From assembly GCA_002686945.1 (NCBI GenBank), contig NYYZ01000011.1, positions 56,141 to 120,140 on the forward strand: DNA of 64,000 nt. The letters are read 5' to 3'. How positions within the stretch are numbered: the stretch's first letter is position 1; every line of letters begins with the position of its first letter. The stretch comes from Planctomycetota bacterium (lineage in GTDB: Bacteria > Planctomycetota > UBA1135 > GCA-002686595). The notes beneath the pieces were generated by a model that worked only from the letters and a program-made list of their open reading frames with translations, was not told the origin of the DNA and made no database searches. The position numbers and the translations under genes are program-made. Shown here piece after piece: positions 17,281-24,997 of this stretch.

Positions 17281-18564
17281 ATGCGTGCGCCCATTTTCCT
17301 GGCTCTGCTTCTAGCCCCTGGACTTGTGGTCTCCTGCGGCCTCCAGCCAGGGGATGTGCAGATCTCCCAGGCGCGAGAGCCCGGGGGCCCTTCTCAGGTC
17401 ACCCTGCCTGGCGTAGATGTGCTGCTGGAGCTGGGCCTTGATCACTTGCAGGGGCGGCGTGTGGGATTGTTGACCAACCGCACGGGCCGGCTCCGTGACG
17501 GGCGGCGTGCGATTGATTTGCTCTGGCAGGCGCCTGAGGTGGACCTGGTGCGTCTCTTCAGTCCGGAACATGGGCTCAGGACTGACCTTGAGGGCCGCGT
17601 GCAGGACGGGGCCGATGGGCTCACGAATCTGCCAGTGGTCAGTCTTTACGGCCAGCATCGACGCCCGCGGGAAGAGGACCTTGAGGACCTCGATCTGGTG
17701 ATCTTTGACCTGCAGGACGTGGGCGTGCGCTTCTACACCTACAGCACAACCCTCTTCTATCTCTTGGAAGCCTGCTCGGATCTCAAACAGAAGCGCCCTG
17801 ACAGAGCGCCGGGGGTGCTGATCCTCGATCGGCCCAATCCATTGAGTTCCTATGGTCCCCGTGGGCCGCTGTCCGACCCCAGTCGCCGGTCGTTCATCTG
17901 TCCGGCTGACATGCCCCTGATGCATGGACTGACCCTTGGGGAGTTGGCTCTTTGGCGTGTGGCCCAGCAGGACCTGGGCGTGGAGCTTGAGGTGGTGCAA
18001 CTCCAGCATTGGGATCCCGCCAGCCATTGGAGCGAGACGGGACTGACCTGGATCGCTCCTAGTCCGAATCTGCGCACGCCTGAGAGTGCTCTGCTGTATC
18101 CCATGATCGGAATGCTTGAGGCCAGCAACCTCTCGGTGGGCCGCGGTACGGATGAACCGTTCATGCGCCTGGGCGCTGCCTGGCTCGACGGGCGTGCCCT
18201 GGCGCAGCGCCTCGGGGCTCGGCCCCTGCCCGGGCTCTCGGTCGAGTTCCTGGAGTTCATCCCTGACAGTGGCCCCTTTCAAGGGGAGCAATGCGAGGGC
18301 GTGCAGTTTCAGATTGTCGAGCGCATGGATCTGAGTCCTGTGGAGAGCGGTCTGAAGTTGGTGCGGGAGCTGATCGAGTTGGGTGGGGCGAAATTCGACT
18401 GGCGCCGGGTGGACGAGCGCCTGGCACATGCCAGCACCTTGGAGCGGGTTCGGCAGCAGTCCGCCAAGGATCCCGGGCATTGGGAGGTCACCTGGCGCTC
18501 TGGTCTCTTGCGCTGGCGCAAGGGCGTACGGCCCTACCTGTTGTACCCACGCAGCTGGGAGTAG
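17281..18564 (+). CDS. namZ: DUF1343 lipoprotein, NamZ-like exo-beta-N-acetylmuramidase
   Basis: The protein has 427 residues. The start is set by a signal peptide ending LVVSC (Cys19), predicting a lipoprotein. The body matches the DUF1343/NamZ family (glycoside hydrolase 171), whose characterised member releases MurNAc from the ends of peptidoglycan fragments. Landmarks are VGLLTNRTGR, VRLFSPEHGLR, VIFDLQDVGVRFYTYSTTL, DRPNPLSSYGPRGPL, DMPLMHGLTLGELA, GLTWIAPSPNL and SVGRGTDEPFMRLGAAW. Length is normal. It would act in the periplasm on cell-wall turnover, consistent with the view that planctomycetes keep peptidoglycan. It stands alone between mcsB and a convergent CBS gene. Confidence 0.88.
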   Translation: MRAPIFLALLLAPGLVVSCGLQPGDVQISQAREPGGPSQVTLPGVDVLLELGLDHLQGRRVGLLTNRTGRLRDGRRAIDLLWQAPEVDLVRLFSPEHGLRTDLEGRVQDGADGLTNLPVVSLYGQHRRPREEDLEDLDLVIFDLQDVGVRFYTYSTTLFYLLEACSDLKQKRPDRAPGVLILDRPNPLSSYGPRGPLSDPSRRSFICPADMPLMHGLTLGELALWRVAQQDLGVELEVVQLQHWDPASHWSETGLTWIAPSPNLRTPESALLYPMIGMLEASNLSVGRGTDEPFMRLGAAWLDGRALAQRLGARPLPGLSVEFLEFIPDSGPFQGEQCEGVQFQIVERMDLSPVESGLKLVRELIELGGAKFDWRRVDERLAHASTLERVRQQSAKDPGHWEVTWRSGLLRWRKGVRPYLLYPRSWE

Positions 18565-18592
18565 CTGGAGGGGGTGCTGGGTGCTGCGACCC

Positions 18593-19024
18593 TCAGCTGA
18601 TCTTGCCGCGGATGTAATCATCCATGGCGCTGTTGGCAGCCCGCTGTTCCGCAAGGTCGGCCCGGATCAGGTCGCGCACGGAGAGAACAGCAATCACCTT
18701 GTCCTTCTCAATCACGGGTACATGTCGGATGTGGCGCTCTTTGAGTTGTTGGCGCACTTCCTTGACCAGATTATCCGGGGCTGCTGTGAACACCTCGCGC
18801 GACATTACATCTTCAAGCTTGACCGCGTCCGGGTCGAGACCGACCGCGATCACGCGGGTCATCAGGTCCCGCTCTGTGAAGATGCCTCTCAAGGTTCCGT
18901 CTTCTTCCTGGATCAGGACCGAACCGCACTTGCAGTCCACCATCTTGCGCACTGCCTGTCGGACGGACGCTCCCGGGGTCAGTCTGACCGGGTCGATGGA
19001 CCCAAGTAGCTCTCGAACTTTCAT
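18593..19024 (-). CDS. tandem CBS-domain protein
   Basis: The protein has 143 residues and is almost entirely two CBS domains. The first spans roughly residues 1-65 (LTPGASVRQAVRKMVDCKCGSV, GIFTERDLMTRV), the second 70-130 (MSREVFTAAPDNLVKEVRQQL, HIRHVPVIEKDKVIAVLSVRDL). Such stand-alone pairs bind adenine nucleotides and act as energy sensors. No enzyme domain is attached, so the partner is unknown. It converges on namZ with only 28 bases between the stops and is transcribed in the same direction as the helical-repeat lipoprotein upstream, 126 bases away. Confidence 0.9.
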   Translation of the reverse strand: MKVRELLGSIDPVRLTPGASVRQAVRKMVDCKCGSVLIQEEDGTLRGIFTERDLMTRVIAVGLDPDAVKLEDVMSREVFTAAPDNLVKEVRQQLKERHIRHVPVIEKDKVIAVLSVRDLIRADLAEQRAANSAMDDYIRGKIS

Positions 19025-19150
19025 GCTCTTGCCTCCACGGTGCAGTCCCAGCGCAGGTTCGAGTTGGATTCGTTGCGCTTGCCAGGGCTGCTCTGCGTCC
19101 CTACTGTACCTTGGATTATCAGAGGATGCGAGGGGGTGTCCTGAGGGGGA

Positions 19151-20164
19151 TTATCCCCCTTCTAGGCCATCAGAAGCCGTATTCAGGCCTCCCAGCAACC
19201 GTTCACATTTGCGCATGGCTCGGCGTGCGCGAACCACATCTGGGTGGTCGAAGTCCAATTTAGTCAGGCGAAAAAACTGCTTGAGGGCCTCTTGGGCCCT
19301 GGGAGCATCTCCTGATTCCAGCAGCAACTGGCCTCGGCGAGCATGCAGCCCAGGAAGCGAATCATCGATATTCAGGGCCCCGTCCAGTTCCAGTAGAGCC
19401 GCCTGGTTGCGCCCATGCTTGTAGTGCAGTTCCGAGAGGTGGATGTGGGTCGCAATCATTACTTCCTGGTTGGCAAAGATCGCGCGCTGAACCTTCCAAG
19501 AGCTGCTCTCAGTGTTCCGCAATTCCTCGATCTTGCGCTGTTGGATCAGGTTGGACTCGGAAAGTGACTGCAGTAAGGCGCGTCCTGCTTGCAGGCACTG
19601 ATCGTCGTCACCGAGAAGGGATGAAATTCGCATGATGCCGTTGAGGGCCTCGGTGCCCCCCCGGAAGATTTCCTCTGCTCTTGAGTAATGATCAAGGGCT
19701 GCGATCCACATGTCCCTGGCTTCGGCGCGTAGCTCGGTTGCCCGGGCCCTGGGGTCGGCTGCATCGGTGTAGGTGTTCCCAGACTCGATCCCCGCGGCAG
19801 AGTCCTGGCGGATCAGTCCCCTGCGCTCCGCGACCTCTCCGGCAACCAGGAAGACCCTGAAGTCCTCGGTCTGGAGCAGGCGCTCCAGGATGTTGTGGGC
19901 TGCCTCAAGGGTCTCGGTCTTGTTGAGCAAAAGCAGACAGCGGGCTTTCACCAGCCGCAAGAATTCGTTCTCGGGGTCCACCTCCAGGCCCTTGTTGGCC
20001 TGATGAATCGCACGGTCGAAGGCGTGCATGTCGTAGTAACGCATGCAACTCTCCCCGTAGTAATCCAGCTTTTCCGCGTCTGTCATCTCCTCGGGCGCGC
20101 TGGAGCAGGCGCTGAGGAGTGGCAGGCAGAGGGCAGAGACCAGGATTAGGGTGGCGCGGAGCAT
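19151..20164 (-). CDS. TPR-like helical-repeat lipoprotein
   Basis: The protein has about 337 residues. ATG 20164 is chosen because it opens a signal peptide ending LPLLSAC (Cys20); the open frame continues upstream without coding character. The mature protein has helix pairs resembling tetratricopeptide repeats (DRAIHQANKGLEVDPENEFLR, HYKHGRNQAALLELDGALNI, ARRGQLLLESGDAPRAQEAL), suggesting a periplasmic protein-interaction scaffold. No catalytic motif is visible. A TATCCT -10-like element lies about 40 bases upstream on the same strand (20210-20205). Function unknown. Confidence 0.8.
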   Translation of the reverse strand: MLRATLILVSALCLPLLSACSSAPEEMTDAEKLDYYGESCMRYYDMHAFDRAIHQANKGLEVDPENEFLRLVKARCLLLLNKTETLEAAHNILERLLQTEDFRVFLVAGEVAERRGLIRQDSAAGIESGNTYTDAADPRARATELRAEARDMWIAALDHYSRAEEIFRGGTEALNGIMRISSLLGDDDQCLQAGRALLQSLSESNLIQQRKIEELRNTESSSWKVQRAIFANQEVMIATHIHLSELHYKHGRNQAALLELDGALNIDDSLPGLHARRGQLLLESGDAPRAQEALKQFFRLTKLDFDHPDVVRARRAMRKCERLLGGLNTASDGLEGG

Positions 20165-20204
20165 GAGGGCTGCTGGTGGGAATGGCATCGGGGAGCCAGC
20201 GCAC

Positions 20205-20210
20205 AGGATA
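20205..20210 (-). promoter_or_regulatory. putative -10 element for the TPR lipoprotein
   Basis: The minus strand reads TATCCT here, 41 bases before ATG 20164. No matching -35 was found. Confidence 0.25.
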
Positions 20211-20252
20211 CCCCCCGTCATGGACCCGGTGGGGGGGGCAGGCTGGCAGGGG

Positions 20253-21839
20253 TCAGTTGCCTGTACTGCCTCGCAATAGGCTGGCCAGGCGCTCTGGTTG
20301 CGCCCTGACCCGCAAGATTTTGCCCCCTGCCAGGGTCACCAGGCCGGGCTTGGCGCCCTTGGGCTTGTGCACGTGCTTGCGCTCCACAAGATGCACATCG
20401 CACTGGGAGGCACCTCGGGCGGGGGAGAAATGCACTGCCAGGAGGGCTGCGTCCACAATCGCCTGTTCGCTGGGTTGCACCCCGCGCCCCGTGCGCAGAA
20501 TCACGTGACTCCCGGGTACATCTTGAGTGTGCAGCCAAAGGTCCAGTCCACGCGAGTGGTGCAGGGTCAGATCATCGTTGTCTCTGGCAGTGCGCCCCAC
20601 GCGGATTTCCAGGCCCGCTTCGGTCTGGAAGGTGCGGTAGGGCAGGCGCGGAGGGCGCGGTTTTTTCTTGCGTGGGTTGGATTCCTGACGCTTTTCGAGC
20701 AGGCCTGCTTCGACTGCTTCAGTATCCAACCGCAGGGGATCTTCTGTGGTCAACGCCTGGGCAGCCAGTTCTTCCAGGCGTGAAATCCGTGAGCGGGCCT
20801 GATTGCGATCCTGCTCCAGGGTGGCCTGTGCTTTTTCGAGCTTGTGCACACGAGCAAAGATCTTCTCCAGATTTTCGCTCGGCGTCAGTTTGGGATCGAG
20901 TGCGAGTTTGCGCTGGGGCATGTCCGCAGCAAACCAATCCGAGACTGTAGTTTCGGTCATTCCACGTCGAAGGGTTCCCAGCACAGACTTGAGCAGCTCT
21001 CCATCCTGGCGAATGCGTTCACATTCATCTGTGGCCAGGGCCCGCTGTTCAATTCCCCTGAGGGCCGAGCGTGCACGGTTCAGGCGTCTTTCCAGGCGTG
21101 CGGTCAGGCGCGAGCGGTCCTGCTCCAGGACTGTCGCATCCGCCATCAGGCCAAGGGCGCACTCAACCCGCCAGGAGAGTGGCGCGCGGTCCTTGACCGG
21201 ACCTGGAGGCAGCGTGTCGGGCTCCGGATAGCTCTCCCCGATGGAGGGTTGCGGCTTGTCGGGAGGCCGTAGCGATCCGCCAGGTGGGGACCAGGTGCGT
21301 CCCTTGGCTAAGCGGGCGGGACGGTGGGGCTTGTCCGCTTGAGGCACCAGGACCTCAATAATGCTGTCCTCTGGGCCCAGCAGGGCGATGTTGGAGTGGC
21401 GCCCCAGAAACTCCAACAGAAGGGCGCGCCGGGCGTTTCCTGGGCAGTTGCTGAACTCCAGGAGCGCAATGCGGTCAGCGCCCACCTGCTCGATCGACTT
21501 GAGGGTTGAGCCCAGGAGTTCTTCTCCCAGACGGTCGAAGACTGGCGCATGGCTGCCTCGATGAGAATGCACCCGACCTTGCTGTAGATGCAGGCGCGCT
21601 CCATCCAGATGGGCCGAGAGGCGCAGGCGCAGGAGCGGGGGCCCATCGGGGACGGAGCTCGGTGGCGTCAGAATCAGCAGCAGATCCCGTGGAGGGAGAG
21701 GTTGGACTTCGGCCACGGTCCAGCCGGATACGAGCTGACCGAGCTCGCAAGCAAGCTCGGTCAGATGGGTCGCGCTGAAAGCGGAGAACTTCAGGAGAGT
21801 TCCTTGTCGAGAAGGAGCTTCAGGAGAGCTCCTCAGCAA
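20253..21839 (-). CDS. rqcH: NFACT-family ribosome quality-control protein (RqcH/FbpA-like)
   Basis: The protein has 513-528 residues depending on the start. RqcH/Rqc2 proteins bind stalled large ribosomal subunits and add C-terminal Ala tails. The N-terminal NFACT part includes VSGWTVAEVQPLPPRDL, GADRIALLEF (with the Asp-Arg pair seen in RqcH) and RALLLEFLGRHSNIALLG. A coiled-coil arm follows (RLTARLERRLNRARSAL, KIFARVHKLEKAQATLEQ). The C-terminal NFACT-R domain has VGRTARDNDDLTLHHS, LWLHTQDVPGSHVILRTGRG and LVERKHVHKPKGAKPG. The start is unusual: no ATG or GTG exists near the conserved beginning. Either TTG 21839 inside ndk or CTG 21794, which has AAGGA six bases before it, must be used. 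Confidence 0.85.
   Translation of the reverse strand: MLRSSPEAPSRQGTLLKFSAFSATHLTELACELGQLVSGWTVAEVQPLPPRDLLLILTPPSSVPDGPPLLRLRLSAHLDGARLHLQQGRVHSHRGSHAPVFDRLGEELLGSTLKSIEQVGADRIALLEFSNCPGNARRALLLEFLGRHSNIALLGPEDSIIEVLVPQADKPHRPARLAKGRTWSPPGGSLRPPDKPQPSIGESYPEPDTLPPGPVKDRAPLSWRVECALGLMADATVLEQDRSRLTARLERRLNRARSALRGIEQRALATDECERIRQDGELLKSVLGTLRRGMTETTVSDWFAADMPQRKLALDPKLTPSENLEKIFARVHKLEKAQATLEQDRNQARSRISRLEELAAQALTTEDPLRLDTEAVEAGLLEKRQESNPRKKKPRPPRLPYRTFQTEAGLEIRVGRTARDNDDLTLHHSRGLDLWLHTQDVPGSHVILRTGRGVQPSEQAIVDAALLAVHFSPARGASQCDVHLVERKHVHKPKGAKPGLVTLAGGKILRVRAQPERLASLLRGSTGN
21789..21833 (-). repeat. 16-base direct repeat across the ndk stop and NFACT start
   Basis: CTTCAGGAGAGTTCCT (21789-21804) recurs as CTTCAGGAGAGCTCCT (21818-21833) with one mismatch and an offset of 29 bases. 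On the minus strand both copies read CTCTCCTGAAG. In one, TGA is the ndk stop; in the other, CTG is the possible NFACT start. Confidence 0.8.
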
Positions 21840-22290
21840 TGTTGTAGGTCCAGCCCAGATCCGCAGGCTCCCACTCGCTGATTTCGGCTGCATCGCTGAA
21901 CCACAGGGCCATTTCGCTCTTGGCCGTATCCGGCCCATCCGAAGCGTGCACCAGGTTGTTGGAGAAGCTCATACCGTAGTCCCCGCGGATTGTTCCGGGG
22001 GCAGCTTCACGGCTGTTGGTTGCACCCACCATCTGGCGTACAACTTTGATCGCGTCCTTGCCTTCAAGGCAAAGGGCCACAACCGGGCCGGAACTCATGA
22101 AACCCACCAGATTCTGGAAGAAGGGCCGCTCCCGGTGCACTTCGTAGTGCTTCTCGAGGTGCTCGCTGGAGAACGTGCGCATCTTGAGACCGATGAGCTT
22201 CAATCCCTTCGCTTCGAATCGTGAAAGGATGCTGCCGATCAGGCCACGCTGGGCGGCATCGGGCTTGAGGAGGACGAGCGTGCGTTCCAC
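21820..22290 (-). CDS. ndk: nucleoside diphosphate kinase
   Basis: This 156-residue enzyme transfers the gamma phosphate from ATP to other NDPs. It starts at a GTG (22290) giving MERTLVLLKPDAAQRGLIG, the conserved N-terminus. RPFFQNLVGFMSSGPVVAL and the active-site segment NLVHASDGPDTAKSE with His115 as the phospho-acceptor are intact. The length matches the bacterial family (about 140-155) with a slight C-terminal extension. The open frame extends far upstream to 23217, but that part has no coding resemblance and is not used. The NFACT gene overlaps or follows immediately, so the two are likely one transcript. Confidence 0.95.
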   Translation of the reverse strand: MERTLVLLKPDAAQRGLIGSILSRFEAKGLKLIGLKMRTFSSEHLEKHYEVHRERPFFQNLVGFMSSGPVVALCLEGKDAIKVVRQMVGATNSREAAPGTIRGDYGMSFSNNLVHASDGPDTAKSEMALWFSDAAEISEWEPADLGWTYNIAEELS

Positions 22291-22323
22291 GGTGGGGATT
22301 CCAGAAGACTGGGTGAGTTGAAA

Positions 22324-22342
22324 GAAAAGGGCGGACCTTTTC
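22324..22342 (-). terminator. terminator-like hairpin in the ndk leader
   Basis: On the minus strand GAAAAGG, loop TCCGC and CCTTTTC form a 7-bp stem continuing into TTTC. It lies about 35 bases before the ndk GTG, so it could attenuate ndk or end an upstream minus-strand RNA. Confidence 0.4.
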
Positions 22343-22466
22343 GACCCCCATCCCTGGAAGGTTTCCGGGTCCGCCCCGGATTTGGGGGAGGAGCATAGCG
22401 ATGGGGGGGGTGCAGCGCCACCCTGATCCGGCCTTGGCTGGCCCTTCCCCATCCCCTTGGTGTCCT

Positions 22467-22482
22467 GGGTGGGTGGGTGGGG
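22467..22482 (+). other. G-quadruplex motif
   Basis: The plus strand reads GGGTGGGTGGGTGGGG, four G-tracts separated by single T loops, the most stable class of parallel quadruplex. It lies on the template strand relative to ndk and upstream of the atp promoter. Confidence 0.7.
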
Positions 22483-22711
22483 CATGCCCTGCAGGCTCCA
22501 GAGGGGCCCGAGCCAAGCGGAGTGGGGACCAAGAGGGCGGTCCGGGGCCTTGCTGAGCACACTCTCCTGGGGCTCCTGAAGGTCCCCGTGGTGCAGGAAG
22601 CCCAGGGGCCCTGTTGGTTCCCGCCCGAGTCTTCCATAACCCGGTCCGGGATCTGCTGTGGCAGGCGGTCGCATGCACCTGGCGCGCCCCAAAATAACCC
22701 CTTCCAGATCC

Positions 22712-22739
22712 TTGACTCGGCAACGCTGACTCCTACCAT
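22712..22739 (+). promoter_or_regulatory. candidate sigma70-type promoter for the atp operon
   Basis: TTGACT (22712-22717) and TACCAT (22734-22739) are separated by 16 bases, about 165 bases before the first atp gene. It is the best promoter match seen in the window. Confidence 0.5.
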
Positions 22740-22902
22740 AGCGGCCCATATCTCGGATCGGGGGCATTTGCAAGGGCGCACAAGCGTTCCAAGCCTCTGG
22801 CTCGAGATGAACGTTTGAGAACCTGCGCCCCTCCGGATCTCCCCGATCCCTCCTGGCTTTTTTCCGTCCTGCCCGAGTCTGGATCCTCATCGATCCAGCC
22901 CC

Positions 22903-23163
22903 TTGTTCAGAGTGCCCCCAGATCCTCAACGAGAAGACTCCCCTGGCCCGAAGGACTGGCAAGCAGACCTTGCCCGTTACGGTGGCCTCGGTCTCACCCT
23001 TGGTGTGACCTTGGCCGCGTTTTCTCTGGCAGGCTGGTGGCTCGATGGTCAGCTTGGCACCAGCCCCCTGTGCCTGCTGATTGGAACAGGCCTTGGATTT
23101 TTCGGTGGGATGGTCTCCCTCATTCGCAAGGTTCCTACTGTCCGTGGGAAGCAGCGCAAGTGA
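22903..23163 (+). CDS. AtpZ/AtpI-type ATP synthase accessory membrane protein
   Basis: The protein has 83-86 residues, with a start at TTG 22903 or GTG 22912; neither has a clear ribosome site. A polar N-terminus is followed by two membrane helices (YGGLGLTLGVTLAAFSLAGWWL and LLIGTGLGFFGGMVSL) with a Gly-rich second helix and a basic tail. This is the usual form of the small AtpZ/ATPase gene 1 proteins that open bacterial atp operons and help c-ring assembly or Mg uptake. Position as first gene of the operon supports the call. Confidence 0.8.
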   Translation: MFRVPPDPQREDSPGPKDWQADLARYGGLGLTLGVTLAAFSLAGWWLDGQLGTSPLCLLIGTGLGFFGGMVSLIRKVPTVRGKQRK

Positions 23164-23201
23164 AGTCGGCTCCCTTGATTCAGGCGCGATCACCGATCCC
23201 C

Positions 23202-23582
23202 ATGTCCAAAACCTCACTGATCACCCTGCTTGGGCTGGCGGCCGCTGTCGTGATTGCGATGGAGCAGGAGCCCGCTCAGCGTGCGGGCATTCTCGCCGGG
23301 GCAGTGCTGGGTGCAGGAGTAGGGCTGCTGGGCTTCGCCTGGTTGCGGCATAGCCTTGAGTATCGTCCCGCTCGGGCTTTCAATACCCTCGTGCTTGGTT
23401 TCCTTTTTCACCTTGGCGCACTTCTGATGGGTACGCTGGCCCTGCATTACGCCCCGGTGGCCAAAGATCTCTTTGATGCGCGAGTCTTTGCAGTGGGCTA
23501 CGCCTGCCTGGCCTTCATCCCTCTCGTGTTTGGTGCTTTGGAAAGCGTCCGAGTCACGAGCCAAGGCAGGACCGTCGCATGA
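23202..23582 (+). CDS. small AtpI-like integral membrane protein
   Basis: The protein has 126 residues with about four hydrophobic segments (SLITLLGLAAAVVIAM, AGILAGAVLGAGVGLLGFAWL, FNTLVLGFLFHLGALLMGTLAL, VFAVGYACLAFIPLVFGAL). It lies between the AtpZ-like gene and atpB, the place where AtpI/ATP-synt_I proteins are found. I could not confirm the family from sequence alone. ATG 23202 is preferred; a GTG at 23160 overlapping the previous stop would add 14 residues. Its last codons overlap atpB as ATGA. Confidence 0.7.
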   Translation: MSKTSLITLLGLAAAVVIAMEQEPAQRAGILAGAVLGAGVGLLGFAWLRHSLEYRPARAFNTLVLGFLFHLGALLMGTLALHYAPVAKDLFDARVFAVGYACLAFIPLVFGALESVRVTSQGRTVA

Positions 23583-24535
23583 ACCTTCTGCGCCCGATTC
23601 TTATTCTGGCGGTGATCGTGGGAGCTATTTTCGTCTCCACGAACTACACCGAGCACCACGCGGGAAGCAACGCGGATCCCATGGATGCGCTCTATGCACA
23701 CGTGGTCCCGGCCAAGCTTGTGTTCTCGGATCAGGGGCATGGACATGGTGATCAGGGCACCGCGGACCACATTGACGGGCATGCTGTTGATGATGACCAT
23801 GAGCACGAGGCGGTTGGTGTCTTCGGGCTGCCCGAGAGCATGGCGCCCACGAACCTCCAGGTCTTTCAATTGGCAGCGATCCTGCTGATTCTTATCGCTT
23901 TTGGTGGCGTGGGCCAGCATCTCCGAACGGGCAAGGGCGACAAACTGACCCGCATCCTGGCCGGATGGGTGACCTATATCAGGGACGAGATGGTGCGTCC
24001 GAACATGCAGCGAGGAGACGAGCAGCAGTTCCTGCCCTATTTCCTGTATCTGTTCTTCTTCATCGTCTTCATGAACCTGATGGGGCTGGTACCCGGCGGG
24101 GCCACCGCAACCGCGTCTATTTTTGTGACGGCGGCTTTGGCCCTGACAACTCTGGTGGCCATGCTTGGTTGCGGAATGGTGAGTCAGGGTCCCATCAAGT
24201 TCTGGACCGGATTGGTGCCACAGGTGCCTGCGTGGCTCTGGCCCCTGATGTTCGTGGTCGAGGTCTTTGGCCTCTTCATCAAGCCTTTCGCCCTGATGAT
24301 CCGACTCTTTGCAAACATGACCGGAGGACACCTGGTGGTGCTCTCTTTCATGGGCTTGATTTTCTACTTCGCTGGAACTGACTACAGCTCAATTGGATGG
24401 GCTGTTTCGCCTCCGGCCGTGGCGCTTGCAGTCTTCATCATGATCATCGAGGGCTTTGTCGCCCTGCTGCAGGCCTACATTTTTACTCAACTGACGATTA
24501 TGTTCGTCGGTACAGCTGTCCACCCCGAGCACTGA
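23579..24535 (+). CDS. atpB: F1Fo ATP synthase subunit a
   Basis: This 318-residue Fo stator subunit forms the proton half-channels. The essential Arg242 is in FALMIRLFANMTGGH, and the later GFVALLQAYIFTQLTIMFVG helix is also conserved. The protein is longer than usual (240-280) because of an N-terminal region: one hydrophobic helix, then a His/Asp-rich stretch at about residues 52-80 (QGHGHGDQG, HIDGH, DDDHEHE) before the family core. The ATG overlaps the preceding stop. A hairpin and atpE follow. The His-rich segment should lie outside the membrane near the channel entrance; whether it binds metal is not known. Confidence 0.95.
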   Translation: MNLLRPILILAVIVGAIFVSTNYTEHHAGSNADPMDALYAHVVPAKLVFSDQGHGHGDQGTADHIDGHAVDDDHEHEAVGVFGLPESMAPTNLQVFQLAAILLILIAFGGVGQHLRTGKGDKLTRILAGWVTYIRDEMVRPNMQRGDEQQFLPYFLYLFFFIVFMNLMGLVPGGATATASIFVTAALALTTLVAMLGCGMVSQGPIKFWTGLVPQVPAWLWPLMFVVEVFGLFIKPFALMIRLFANMTGGHLVVLSFMGLIFYFAGTDYSSIGWAVSPPAVALAVFIMIIEGFVALLQAYIFTQLTIMFVGTAVHPEH

Positions 24536-24553
24536 TTCTCATTGGTCGGGTTG

Positions 24554-24573
24554 TTTGCGGCATTCGCCGCAAA
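24554..24573 (+). promoter_or_regulatory. hairpin between atpB and atpE
   Basis: TTTGCGGC (24554-24561), loop ATTC and GCCGCAAA (24566-24573) form a perfect 8-bp stem 18 bases after atpB. It is followed by A-rich rather than T-rich sequence, so RNA processing or stability is likelier than termination. Confidence 0.5.
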
Positions 24574-24606
24574 ACACTTCACAAACCCCTTTAGACAACC
24601 TACTTA

Positions 24607-24620
24607 GCCCCCGACGGGGC
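24607..24620 (+). promoter_or_regulatory. short hairpin before the atpE ribosome site
   Basis: GCCCC (24607-24611), loop CGAC and GGGGC (24616-24620) end a few bases before the GGAG/AGGAA ribosome site of atpE, leaving that site single-stranded. Confidence 0.4.
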
Positions 24621-24638
24621 GTACTGGAGACAGGAAAC

Positions 24639-24878
24639 ATGATTCAAGCAGACCAAGTCATGGAAATTGGCAAGATGGGCGCAGGTATTGGCGCTGGTAT
24701 CGGTGCCGTTGGTGCTGGCCTTGGCATTGGGCGCATCGGCGCTGCTGCTAACGAAGGCATCGCACGACAGCCCGAGGCAGCCGGCGAAATACGTGGCAAC
24801 TCGATTATTCTTGCCGCCCTCATCGAGGGTGTCTCGCTCTTTGCCGTTGTGGTAACACTCTTGATCGCCCTGGGGTGA
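24639..24878 (+). CDS. atpE: F1Fo ATP synthase subunit c
   Basis: This 79-residue rotor-ring proteolipid has two membrane helices, the first with the Gly repeat GAGIGAGIGAVGAGLGIG, then the polar loop ANEGIARQPEAAGEIR with the usual Arg-Gln-Pro, then the second helix with Glu63 in AALIEGVSLFAVVV as the ion-carrying residue. I do not see the Gln/Ser/Tyr set of Na+-type rings, so proton coupling is inferred. ATG 24639 follows a strong purine-rich site (CTGGAGACAGGAAAC). The frame is open back to 24555, but that part is intergenic. Hairpins flank the gene on both sides. Confidence 0.95.
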   Translation: MIQADQVMEIGKMGAGIGAGIGAVGAGLGIGRIGAAANEGIARQPEAAGEIRGNSIILAALIEGVSLFAVVVTLLIALG

Positions 24879-24973
24879 TTGTTTGAAAACCTCACTTGGG
24901 TTGTGTCAAAGAGGAGAAGCCCTTTCCTGGGTGCTGATCCTGTGATTTGCACCTTGTAGGCCACGCGACTGCC

Positions 24974-24997
24974 CCCGCAGCCCTTCGCGGCTGCGGG
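24974..24997 (+). promoter_or_regulatory. strong hairpin between atpE and atpF
   Basis: CCCGCAGCC (24974-24982), loop CTTCGC and GGCTGCGGG (24989-24997) form a perfect 9-bp GC stem in a 180-base gap. No T-run follows. A role in protecting or processing the atpE message, so that c is made in excess, is an inference. Confidence 0.55.

Larger units (their letters stand above)
22291..22902. other. 612-base non-coding region between divergent ndk and the atp operon
   Basis: No gene could be supported on either strand. The region holds probable divergent promoters, a G-quadruplex motif (22467-22482), a terminator-like hairpin before ndk (22324-22342) and a good sigma70-like element for the atp operon (22712-22739). 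It is unusually long for this tightly packed window, and its GC-rich self-complementary stretches could hide a small RNA. I could not match it to RNase P RNA, tmRNA, SRP RNA or 6S RNA by their conserved cores. Confidence 0.5.

Noticed and set aside
22291..23217. Upstream extension of the ndk frame (up to 465 codons)
   Set aside because: The open frame has no resemblance to coding sequence, crosses the atp promoter region and overlaps the AtpZ gene. The conserved Ndk N-terminus begins at GTG 22290.
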